DNA of 64,000 nt from Lewinellaceae bacterium (lineage in GTDB: Bacteria > Bacteroidota > Bacteroidia > Chitinophagales > Saprospiraceae): contig JADJSY010000010.1 of assembly GCA_016711435.1 (NCBI GenBank), positions 1-64,000 of the forward strand. The letters are read 5' to 3'. The notes beneath the pieces are model-generated. The model saw only the letters and a list, made by a program, of their open reading frames with translations, was not told where the DNA came from and ran no database searches. This document shows positions 46,635 through 53,432 of the stretch, piece by piece. A program made the position numbers and the translations under genes. The first letter of the stretch is position 1, and every line of letters begins with the position of its first letter.

Positions 46635-46707
46635 GGTCATTCATCCAAACAATAGTTTGGTTTTCATCTTACACACACAATTAATTCACTTTTCAATCCC
46701 CCCACCT

Positions 46708-46800
46708 ATGTTAGTTTTTTACGTTGTTACCATTTGTTTACTTGCAGTCAGGGCTATTCCCTATGTCTCATCGTATTTAGAAACGGGCCTCCGCCGGTAG
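46708..46800 (+). CDS. Possible 30-residue hydrophobic peptide
   Basis: ATG 46708 opens a 30-codon frame with a single hydrophobic segment (MLVFYVVTICLLAVRAIPYV) and a basic end, stopping at TAG 46798-46800. A promoter-like sequence lies about 75 bases upstream, and the region has no other gene. The peptide could be a small membrane protein, or the transcript could be a small RNA and the frame fortuitous. Evidence is position and hydrophobicity only. Confidence 0.25.
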   Translation: MLVFYVVTICLLAVRAIPYVSSYLETGLRR

Positions 46801-46847
46801 GTGTTTTCACCCAGGAGTCCTGTTGAAAATGAAGCGGCTTGCTTGGA

Positions 46848-46945
46848 GGGTTTATTAGTTGATAGTTTATGGTTTATGAACGTTTCAGGAAGCAATGCTT
46901 CCTTGCGAGCAGCCACAATAAACTATCAACCATAAACTTATAAAC
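46848..46945. repeat. Nested inverted repeats before the hydrolase-like gene 3' end
   Basis: Outer arms (GGTTTATTAGTTGATAGTTT near 46848 and its imperfect complement ending near 46945) enclose a perfect inner hairpin GGAAGCAATGCTTCC (46889-46903). It lies just beyond the 3' end of the leftward 46971-47960 gene and could terminate transcription from both sides. Confidence 0.6.
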
Positions 46946-46970
46946 CTTCCGAAGTTAGCCGCTTTCTTTT

Positions 46971-47960
46971 TTAAAACTTTCCTTCCAAAAAAGCGCGGAC
47001 ATCATGGACTGTTTGCACGGGGTTTTCCTCTTGCGGCCAATGTCCGGTATTCCGGTATATCTTCAAAAAAGCGCCGCGAATGCGCCGGTGAAAATCGTAC
47101 GCGTGTTCCGGAGAAATGCGGGTATCCTCCGCCCCCCAAAGGATAAGCGTCGGATTAGTTATTTTTTCTACCACATCTGCTGGCGGGCGGTTGTCGCTCA
47201 CCGAAGCCCTGTCTGTGAACGCTTTTCGATTGCCGCTGCGCAGCAATAATTCGTAGTGACGTTGGATCAGCGAATCCGTCACGAGCGCATCATCTGCATA
47301 TACCTCGTCTAGCATAATTTCGATGAACGATTTCGGCGTGATTTTCCACAGGCTGCGGTTTAGCACGGGCGTGCGAGCAATCAAATGAACCAGGGAAGAC
47401 TTTTTTTCCTCAAAACCGGGCGCTGCGATCAGGATCAGTTTGTCAACCTTCCCAGAAGAGGACTCCGATGCGTAGTGCCAGGCGATCTGGGCGCCGAGAC
47501 CATTGCCTGCCAGGTGAAACTTTTTGAGATCGAGGTGGCCGGCGAGGCTGTCCAGAAGACTGGCGTACATAAAAGCGCTGTAACTGCCCCGCGGATGTGG
47601 CCCGGTCAGTCCAAAACCAGGCAAATCCACACAAATAACTTTGTACTTATCAGAAAGAGAAGCAGTCCAGGCATCCCAGGTATGCATGGAACTCTGCGCA
47701 TCGTGCAACAGTATGATGGCATCTCCTTTTCCCGTGATGCGACAAAAAACATCCATGTCGTCGATGCGCAGCAAGCGGGAATCCGGAGCGGCATACTTCA
47801 GGGTCAGGCTTTCCACCGGCAGGTCATCGTGCCAATTGTTCCAAAGCCAATAACTGAGAAACAATAAAATCCCCCAACGCAGCATAAAGGATATGCTCAG
47901 GAAACCTAACCATTTTCTGGCGGTTGCGAAGAAGGAAGACCTGGGCGAAGGTGAGTTCAT
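46971..47960 (-). CDS. Membrane-anchored alpha/beta-hydrolase-fold protein lacking the nucleophile serine
   Basis: From ATG at 47960, 329 residues. An N-terminal membrane helix (MLRWGILLFLSYWLWNNW) anchors an alpha/beta-hydrolase domain: AIILLHDAQSSMHTWDAW, VDLPGFGLTG, then LAGNGLGAQIAWHYA where the elbow G-x-S-x-G should stand. The nucleophile position is glycine (GNGLG), and the HG oxyanion motif is HD. The acid LILWGAEDTRIS and the histidine NTGHWPQEENP remain. So the fold is kept but classical serine-hydrolase activity is unlikely unless the sequence is wrong at that codon. It may bind a ligand or use another mechanism. It lies downstream of sdhB in the same direction, separated by a REP-like element. 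Confidence 0.72.
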   Translation of the reverse strand: MNSPSPRSSFFATARKWLGFLSISFMLRWGILLFLSYWLWNNWHDDLPVESLTLKYAAPDSRLLRIDDMDVFCRITGKGDAIILLHDAQSSMHTWDAWTASLSDKYKVICVDLPGFGLTGPHPRGSYSAFMYASLLDSLAGHLDLKKFHLAGNGLGAQIAWHYASESSSGKVDKLILIAAPGFEEKKSSLVHLIARTPVLNRSLWKITPKSFIEIMLDEVYADDALVTDSLIQRHYELLLRSGNRKAFTDRASVSDNRPPADVVEKITNPTLILWGAEDTRISPEHAYDFHRRIRGAFLKIYRNTGHWPQEENPVQTVHDVRAFLEGKF

Positions 47961-47976
47961 GTGGGTGGTGTTTAAA

Positions 47977-48162
47977 CCTCACCCCCCGACCCCCTCTCCC
48001 TTAGAGAGGGGGTGACTACACCTTTGGTATCCATTTTGATGAAGCCAAAGTTTTCGTCAACCCCTCTTGAAAAAAGATCGGGAGCGAGTGCCCTTGAATT
48101 CATTTCTGAAGAAGCCAAAGAGGTAACCCCCTCTCTATGGGAGAGGGGGCCGGGGGGTGAGG
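47977..48162. repeat. REP-like element with CCTCACCCCCC...GGGGGGTGAGG arms
   Basis: Left arm CCTCACCCCCCGACCCCCTC followed by a smaller hairpin CCCTCTCCCTTAGAGAGGGG; right arm is its inverted relative at 48127-48162. Inside are two GATGAAGCCAAAG-like direct copies (48039 and 48106). The element fills the space between the hydrolase-like gene and sdhB. Arms of this type are widespread intergenic repeats. Confidence 0.85.
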
Positions 48163-48164
48163 TC

Positions 48165-48920
48165 TCAGGCCATTGATTTATCAGAAGCGAATACCGCACT
48201 CATGTACTCGCGATTCATGCGTGCTATATTTTCTACCGAAATTTCTTTGGGACACTCCGCTTCACAGGCTTTTACATTGGAGCATTGTCCGAAACCTTCT
48301 TTGTCCATTTGTGCGATCATGGACAGTACGCGTTTCTGGCGCTCCACATGTCCCTGCGGCAGCAAGGCGAGGTGCGAAATTTTAGCGGAAGTAAACAGCA
48401 TAGCCGATGCATTGGGGCAGGCTGCCACACAGGCGCCGCAGCCGATACAGGCAGCAGCGTCGAATGCGTGGGAAGCCTGTTCTTTTTCAATCGGAATGGC
48501 ATTGGCATCCTGCGCCTGACCGGTATTGACGCTGACGTAGCCGCCGGCCTGTATGATGCGATCGAATGCGGAGCGGTCTACCACCAAATCCTTGATAACC
48601 GGAAATGCATGTGCCCGGAACGGCTCGATCACGATCGTTTCGCCGTCGTGGTAATGGCGCATGTGTACCTGGCAGGTCGTTGTGCCTTTCATGGGGCCGT
48701 GCGCTTGTCCATCGATCACCAGCGAGCAGGTACCGCAGATACCTTCCCGGCAATCGTGTTCAAAAGCAACCGGCTCCTCGCGTTGCATCACGAGTTGTTC
48801 ATTCAATACGTCCAGCATTTCAAGAAAGGACATATCCGGGTTGACATCCGGTAATGGGTAGGTGACGAATTCACCTTTGTATTTGCCGCCCTGGCGCCAG
48901 ATTTTCAGATTCAGTTTCAT
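48165..48920 (-). CDS. sdhB: Succinate dehydrogenase/fumarate reductase iron-sulfur subunit
   Basis: A 251-residue protein from ATG at 48920. Three iron-sulfur sites are visible: [2Fe-2S] in HDCREGICGTCSLVIDG with the later TTTCQVHM, [4Fe-4S] in CIGCGACVAACPNAS, and [3Fe-4S]/[4Fe-4S] in CSNVKACEAECPKEIS. It moves electrons from the flavoprotein (49661-51586) to the membrane cytochrome b (51687-52374) in the respiratory chain. The length and sequence fit the type-B complex of Bacteroidota with a single cytochrome subunit. Unusually, an unrelated secreted protein gene (48961-49584) separates it from sdhA. Confidence 0.95.
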   Translation of the reverse strand: MKLNLKIWRQGGKYKGEFVTYPLPDVNPDMSFLEMLDVLNEQLVMQREEPVAFEHDCREGICGTCSLVIDGQAHGPMKGTTTCQVHMRHYHDGETIVIEPFRAHAFPVIKDLVVDRSAFDRIIQAGGYVSVNTGQAQDANAIPIEKEQASHAFDAAACIGCGACVAACPNASAMLFTSAKISHLALLPQGHVERQKRVLSMIAQMDKEGFGQCSNVKACEAECPKEISVENIARMNREYMSAVFASDKSMA

Positions 48921-48960
48921 CTTGCGTGAGATGAGTTATGTGTGAAAAATTAGAATCAAT

Positions 48961-49584
48961 TTATTCCTTCACTTCCACAATTGCAGAACAATTGTCTATC
49001 AGTAAGTTACCATTTTTACCTTCATGGCCCGGTGCGTAGTACGCCATCAGGTCGATTTCATCAAAGTCCGCCATACTAGGCTGTAAAGTAAACGTATAAA
49101 GCGTCCAGATGGAATGGCTCACGGCGCTGCTTTCAGCCAGCAATTCTTCTTCTCCCGTCCTCGTATTGACGCCCCATATTTTCAGAATCGTAGGCGATTT
49201 ATAATTCACCTCCAGTCCCGTTATTCTGGAAACGGACTGATAATTATTGGAACGCGCCAGATACGCACTAAAAGTATAGGTCGAATCTTTTTTCAACCAG
49301 CCGTTCAACTTTTGTCCGATACCTTCCCAGGTATTGTTGTCGCGCACCACCATACCCACAAATTTATCTCCGTCTTGCGCTTCTAATTTTACGCCGAACC
49401 AGCCGGGCTGAATATCAGAAGGCGTTTCGTTTTCCGCTCCCATATTCATCCATCCACCCGGAGTAAGGCCTGCCTCCCGCTCATCCCACTCGAAAGAAGG
49501 ATTTTGCAGTCGTATGGTTTGTTGCGCCTGTAAACTGACCAGAAAAAAGGCCGGCAGCAACATGAACAACACTTTCCTTTTCAT
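48961..49584 (-). CDS. Secreted carbohydrate-binding-like beta-sandwich protein inside the sdh operon
   Basis: ATG at 49584 (MKRKVLFMLLPAFFLVSLQA) gives a signal peptide cut near LQAQQTI; a longer start at 49644 is less likely. The mature 185 residues read NPSFEWDEREAGLTPGGWMNMG, WEGIGQKLNGWLKKDSTYTFSAYLARS, IWTLYTFTLQPS and LLIDNCSAIVEV. This is the pattern of galactose-binding-like/CBM4-type jelly-roll domains (NPSFE..., W...G...L...Y..S.Y...). It is not related to respiration, yet sits between sdhA (76 bases away) and sdhB (40 bases away) in the same direction. Ligand unknown. Confidence 0.62.
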   Translation of the reverse strand: MKRKVLFMLLPAFFLVSLQAQQTIRLQNPSFEWDEREAGLTPGGWMNMGAENETPSDIQPGWFGVKLEAQDGDKFVGMVVRDNNTWEGIGQKLNGWLKKDSTYTFSAYLARSNNYQSVSRITGLEVNYKSPTILKIWGVNTRTGEEELLAESSAVSHSIWTLYTFTLQPSMADFDEIDLMAYYAPGHEGKNGNLLIDNCSAIVEVKE

Positions 49585-49631
49585 AGCAAACCGTTTTTGT
49601 GAAAATGCCAAACAAAAAACCGCTCTCCCCC

Positions 49632-49659
49632 TCTCACCTCTCACTTCTCACCTCTCACT
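49632..49659. repeat. Heptamer (TCTCACY) tandem repeat, copy 1
   Basis: Four consecutive seven-base units TCTCACC, TCTCACT, TCTCACC, TCTCACT, immediately after the sdhA stop codon (transcribed leftward). The same alternating array with six units is at 55884-55928. Confidence 0.9.
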
Positions 49660-49660
49660 T

Positions 49661-51586
49661 CTATTCATAGGAACGCTGCACCACCTTGATTTCCTCATAC
49701 ACCAGCGGTTCTTTATGTAAAACAGGTTGTTCACCTTCACCTTTCCATTCCCAGGCAAACACATTCATAAAATTTTCATCGTCGCGCTGCGCTTCCCCTT
49801 TGTCCGTCTGGTATTCTTCCCGGAAGTGGCCGCCGCAGGATTCCTGGCGTTGCAGCGCATCGTGGCACATCAGTTCGCCCAATTCAATAAAGTCGGCTAC
49901 ACGCCACGCTTTTTCCAGTTCAGGATTGAAATCGTCCGATCTGCCCGGCACGAAAGCGTCTTTCCAGAATTCTGCGCGCAAGGCGCGGATTTCCTCGATG
50001 GCTTGTGTCAAGCCTTCGGCATTGCGGGCCATGCCGCATTTATCCCACATAATTTTACCGAGGCGGCGGTGGAAACTTTCCACACTTTGTTTTCCGCCCA
50101 GGTGCATCAGTTGATCGATCCGGTCGCGCACTTCTTTTTCAGCCTGCTCAAATGCAGGCGTATCGGTCGGAATGCTACCCGTTCTAATTTCTTTTGAGAG
50201 GTACGAGCCGATGGTGTACGGCAGTACGAAGTAGCCATCGGCGAGTCCCTGCATCAGCGCGGAAGCGCCGAGGCGGTTGGCGCCGTGATCGCTGAAGTTG
50301 GCCTCTCCGCAGGCATACAGGCCCGGAACCGAGGTCATCAGTTCATAATCCACCCACAAACCACCCATTGTATAGTGTACGGCGGGGTAAATGCGCATCG
50401 GAACTTCATAAGGATTGTCGCCGGTTATTTTGGCGTACATATCAAAAAGATTGCCGTAGGCAGCCTCGACTGTAGCCTTGCCTTTGCGTTTGATGGCATC
50501 AGCAAAGTCGAGGTAAACGGCTAAGCCGGAGTTGCCGACGCCCAGGCCTTCATCGCAGACCGTTTTGGCGGCCCGGCTGGCAATGTCGCGCGGAACGAGG
50601 TTGCCGAAAGCGGGGTACCTGCGTTCCAGGTAGTAATCGCGGTCTTCTTCCGGTATCTGGCGCGGGTCTTTCAAGCGGTCTTCGGCTTTTTTAGGCACCC
50701 AGCAGCGGCCGTCGTTGCGGAGCGACTCCGACATGAGGGTGAGTTTGGACTGGTATTCGCCCGAAACCGGGATACAAGTCGGGTGAATCTGAGTGTAGCA
50801 AGGATTGCCGAAAAACGCGCCGCGGCGGTGCGCCCTCCAGGCAGCAGTCACGTTGCACATCATGGCGTTCGTGCTCAGGTAGAATACGTTGCCGTAACCG
50901 CCTGTACACAAAACGACCGCATGCGCTGCGTGGCGTTCCAGTTCGCCGGTGAGCAGGTTGCGCACGATGACGCCCCGGCATTTTCCGTCGACCACCACCG
51001 TATCGAGCATTTCATGGCGGTTGTACAGTTTGACCGTTCCGAGGGCCACCTGGCGACTGAGCGCCTGGTACGCGCCAATCAGGAGTTGTTGTCCGGTTTG
51101 TCCGCGGGCATAAAAAGTGCGGGACACCTGGGTGCCGCCAAAAGAACGGTTGTCGAGCAGACCGCCGTATTCGCGGGCAAAAGGCACGCCCTGCGCCACA
51201 CACTGGTCAATAATATCCGTAGAAACTTCTGCCAGCCTGTGTACGTTGGCTTCGCGGGCACGAAAGTCGCCGCCTTTGATGGTATCGTAAAACAGGCGGT
51301 AAACAGAGTCGCCGTCATTTTGATAGTTCTTGGCCGCATTGATACCGCCCTGCGCTGCAATAGAGTGCGCTCGGCGCGGACTATCGTGGAAAGTAAAACA
51401 TTTTACATTATATCCCAATTCGCCCAGTGATGCGGCAGCCGAGGCGCCCGCCAGACCGGAGCCGATGATAATAATATCGATGCGGCGTTTGTTATTGGGC
51501 GCTACGAGGGGCACATGGCCTTTATAAGACTCCCACTTTTCGGTGATGTTGCCTGGAGGAATTTTGGAATCGATCGCAGTTGCCAT
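49661..51586 (-). CDS. sdhA: Succinate dehydrogenase/fumarate reductase flavoprotein subunit
   Basis: A 641-residue protein from ATG at 51586. FAD-binding Rossmann motif IIIGSGLAGASAAASLGELG, the flavin-attachment region HSIAAQGGINAAKNYQNDG, substrate and active-site regions TGGYGNVFYLSTNA and NPCYTQIHPTCIP (catalytic H/T), the second FAD contact YACGEANFSDHGANRLGASAL, and a C-terminal helical domain with HRRLGKIMWDKCGMARN. It oxidises succinate to fumarate and passes electrons to SdhB. It lies 48 bases downstream of a heptamer element that follows the cytochrome gene. Intact, no frame damage. Confidence 0.96.
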   Translation of the reverse strand: MATAIDSKIPPGNITEKWESYKGHVPLVAPNNKRRIDIIIIGSGLAGASAAASLGELGYNVKCFTFHDSPRRAHSIAAQGGINAAKNYQNDGDSVYRLFYDTIKGGDFRAREANVHRLAEVSTDIIDQCVAQGVPFAREYGGLLDNRSFGGTQVSRTFYARGQTGQQLLIGAYQALSRQVALGTVKLYNRHEMLDTVVVDGKCRGVIVRNLLTGELERHAAHAVVLCTGGYGNVFYLSTNAMMCNVTAAWRAHRRGAFFGNPCYTQIHPTCIPVSGEYQSKLTLMSESLRNDGRCWVPKKAEDRLKDPRQIPEEDRDYYLERRYPAFGNLVPRDIASRAAKTVCDEGLGVGNSGLAVYLDFADAIKRKGKATVEAAYGNLFDMYAKITGDNPYEVPMRIYPAVHYTMGGLWVDYELMTSVPGLYACGEANFSDHGANRLGASALMQGLADGYFVLPYTIGSYLSKEIRTGSIPTDTPAFEQAEKEVRDRIDQLMHLGGKQSVESFHRRLGKIMWDKCGMARNAEGLTQAIEEIRALRAEFWKDAFVPGRSDDFNPELEKAWRVADFIELGELMCHDALQRQESCGGHFREEYQTDKGEAQRDDENFMNVFAWEWKGEGEQPVLHKEPLVYEEIKVVQRSYE

Positions 51587-51617
51587 ATTTATTTAATCAA
51601 TAATAGTTGTTGAAAGA

Positions 51618-51656
51618 AGTTATTCGTTATCCGTTATCGGTTATCAGTGTTGAAAT
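51618..51656. repeat. Heptamer (GATAACY) intergenic element, copy 3 (inverted)
   Basis: On the minus strand it reads ATTTCAACAC, then TGATAAC, CGATAAC, GGATAAC, GAATAAC. It sits between sdhC and sdhA, about 32 bases before the sdhA start. Confidence 0.78.
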
Positions 51657-51686
51657 ACAGGAGCGATTTGCCTGATCTGACACGTG

Positions 51687-52374
51687 TTAACGGACGAAAT
51701 ACATCCACAATGGAATAAGTGCAAAACCCGCCGGAACACCAACGGCATACAGGTAGCCGATTGTTTTGATAAGCGGATTGTAACGCGGATGATTGATACC
51801 CAGGGTCTGGAAAGAGGACCAGAAGCCGTGCCACAGGTGTAAACCGACCACGACCATACAAAAGACATAAAAAAGCACATACAAGGGATTCAAAAATGCT
51901 TCCGCAACGGGTTTGTAGAGGTCCTGCACCGGATGCGAATAGGCTTCCACTTTCCACAGGAGGCAGCGCGCCCAATTTCATCTGGAGCCAGAATTGCCAC
52001 AGGTGCAGCACTAGAAACACAAAAATAACAATGCCAAACCAGGCCATATTGCGGGACGCCCGCTCCTCTGTCCGTGTGTGGGATACCGCATACCTCGAAT
52101 GCCCCCTGGCAGCTTTGTTGTTGCGCCACAAGCGAATTCCCTGAAAGGCATGCCACAAAATAAAGGCATACAGGGAATAGGAAATGATCTTGATCAACGG
52201 ATTGTGCGTCATGAAAAAGGCATAGGTGTTGAATGCCTCTCCACCGTCGTCTTTTAATAACTGCAAATTACCCAGCAGGTGTACAATCAGAAAAAGCATC
52301 AGAAATATGCCTGTCAGAGACATGATGACTTTTTGACCGATGGATGAAGAGAGAAATTTGGAAAACCAACTCAT
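51687..52374 (-). CDS. sdhC: Succinate dehydrogenase cytochrome b subunit (one frameshift at about 51955)
   Basis: ATG at 52374 (MSWFSKFLSSSIGQKVIMSLTG) begins a five-helix cytochrome b. Helices and haem-ligand histidines: LMLFLIVHLLGNLQL, SYSLYAFILWHAFQG, MAWFGIVIFVFLVLHLWQFWLQ in the first frame; FYVFCMVVVGLHLWHGFWSS and GYLYAVGVPAGFALIPLWMY in the second. The join is at about 51955, where the first frame runs KLGALPPVES and the second V(M)EAYSHPVQDLYKPV; a one-base change unites them. Total about 228 residues, usual for the type-B single-subunit anchor. Because the organism needs this subunit, the break is most likely a sequence error. Confidence 0.9.
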
Positions 52375-52490
52375 CGTATTAGTTATGAATGTTACGTTTT
52401 TGTTTGTTTTGAAGATGCCTCGAACGGCAATTGCGCAAAGAAACAGAACAAAATGAAGTATTGCACTGTATTGCCCATTTTTTCGCGGAA

Positions 52491-52521
52491 CAAAACTACT
52501 TACACCAAGCGCGGTACCAAA
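52491..52521 (-). promoter_or_regulatory. Putative promoter of the sdhCAB operon (TTTG-N19-TAGTTTTG)
   Basis: On the minus strand TTTG (52518-52521) is followed after 19 bases by TAGTTTTG (52491-52498), an exact match to both Bacteroidota promoter elements. It lies about 115 bases upstream of the sdhC start. This is the best promoter match in the window. Confidence 0.65.
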
Positions 52522-52620
52522 TTATCGTTCGATAAAGATGTGGAAATGGGGACTATTTAGAAGGGGTAAAAATTCGGGAGGGAAATGGGACGGATTTTGG
52601 GGTAAAAAAGGAACACGCTC

Positions 52621-52662
52621 AAAAAAAATCCCGAATTTTTCCACAACGGAAAAATTCGGGAT
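52621..52662 (-). terminator. Rho-independent terminator of the ferredoxin gene
   Basis: On the minus strand ATCCCGAATTTTTCC pairs with GGAAAAATTCGGGAT (15-base stem, five-base loop) and is followed by eight T. It lies about 65 bases after the ferredoxin stop. Confidence 0.85.
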
Positions 52663-52673
52663 CAAATATTTTG

Positions 52674-52725
52674 CAAATACCTGATTATCAACACAGATAA
52701 TCAATAACGAACAACGAATAACTAC
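52674..52725. repeat. Heptamer (GATAACY) intergenic element, copy 4
   Basis: CAAATACCTGATTATCAACA, then AGATAAT, CAATAAC, GAACAAC, GAATAAC and TAC. It directly abuts the 3' end of the ferredoxin gene and precedes its terminator. Confidence 0.75.
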
Positions 52726-53073
52726 TTACAGGTGCAGCCGTGCTTTTCGTTCCAGCAGAAACTCTTTGGACTCCACCCGGTCAGGGTCGGGCACACAACA
52801 ATCCACCGGGCAAACGGCAGCGCATTGCGGTTCTTCGTGAAATCCGACACATTCGGTACACTTATCCGGAACGATGTAGTAAAAATCATTGGATACCGGA
52901 CTGTTTTTTTTATGGACAGGAACAACCGTACCGTCTTCTAACTTGTATTCCCCTTTTACTGTATTTCCATCTGAAATAGCCCACTCCACACCGCCTTCAT
53001 AAATGGCATTGTTGGGGCATTCCGGTTCACAGGCTCCACAGTTAATACACTCATCGGTAATGATAATGGCCAT
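52726..53073 (-). CDS. Two-[4Fe-4S] ferredoxin
   Basis: A 115-residue protein from ATG at 53073. The first cluster motif is CINCGACEPECP (residues 9-20), whose last cysteine completes the second cluster. The second is CTECVGFHEEPQCAAVCPVDC, with the eight-residue insert between its second and third cysteines typical of Alv/Bacteroidota-type ferredoxins. It ends with a short Arg/Lys-rich tail. It is a low-potential cytoplasmic electron carrier. The gene is monocistronic: a promoter box at 53254-53261, an exceptional hairpin in the leader, and a strong terminator downstream. Not part of the sdh operon. Confidence 0.93.
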   Translation of the reverse strand: MAIIITDECINCGACEPECPNNAIYEGGVEWAISDGNTVKGEYKLEDGTVVPVHKKNSPVSNDFYYIVPDKCTECVGFHEEPQCAAVCPVDCCVPDPDRVESKEFLLERKARLHL

Positions 53074-53095
53074 TTTTTTTTCTTTTACAGGCTGT

Positions 53096-53228
53096 TTTAA
53101 GGGGTTGATAAAGGTTTATGAGGTTGATAAGGTTGATATACATCCGCTCTAAAAAGTAAAATCGTCTCATTCCAGAGCGGATGTATATCAACCTTATCAA
53201 CCTCATAAACCTTTATCAACCCCTTAAA
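53096..53228 (-). repeat. Perfect 55-bp inverted repeat in the ferredoxin leader
   Basis: Arm 53096-53150 and arm 53174-53228 are exact reverse complements over 55 bases, with a 23-base loop. The arms are built from GGTTGATAA-like nonamers plus ACATCCGCTCT. The hairpin would start 22 bases upstream of the ferredoxin start codon and lies downstream of the predicted promoter, so it should be in the mRNA leader. Confidence 0.95.
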
Positions 53229-53253
53229 CAACGCATTTTTCCGAAAGTTGGCG

Positions 53254-53261
53254 CAAATGTA
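53254..53261 (-). promoter_or_regulatory. Putative -7 box (TACATTTG) of the ferredoxin gene
   Basis: On the minus strand TACATTTG fits TAnnTTTG, with a T-rich stretch about 20 bases upstream. Transcription from here would give a leader of about 170 bases that contains the 55-bp hairpin. Confidence 0.5.
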
Positions 53262-53273
53262 CGGAGAGATAAC

Positions 53274-53430
53274 GAAAAAGGTTGATAAGGTTTTAAAGGT
53301 TGATGAAAGTTGATGAGGGTTTATAGGTTGATCACCAAAAAAAGGACATTCTCCCGATTGAGTGGAAAATATCAACCCTATAAACCTCATCAACTCATAA
53401 ACCCTCATAAACCTTATCAACCTTTTTCAA
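53274..53430. repeat. Second, imperfect inverted repeat (GGTTGAT units)
   Basis: Arm 53274-53332 and arm 53371-53430 pair imperfectly over nearly 60 bases, both made of GGTTGAT/AAGGTTT units like the perfect hairpin next to it. It lies between the OmpA-family stop codon (53433) and the ferredoxin promoter and may stop transcription of the OmpA gene. Confidence 0.8.
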
Positions 53431-53432
53431 CC

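Noticed and set aside
47972..48199. Short leftward frame between sdhB and the hydrolase-like gene
   Set aside because: It is composed almost entirely of the REP-like arms and their spacer, and overlaps the sdhB stop.
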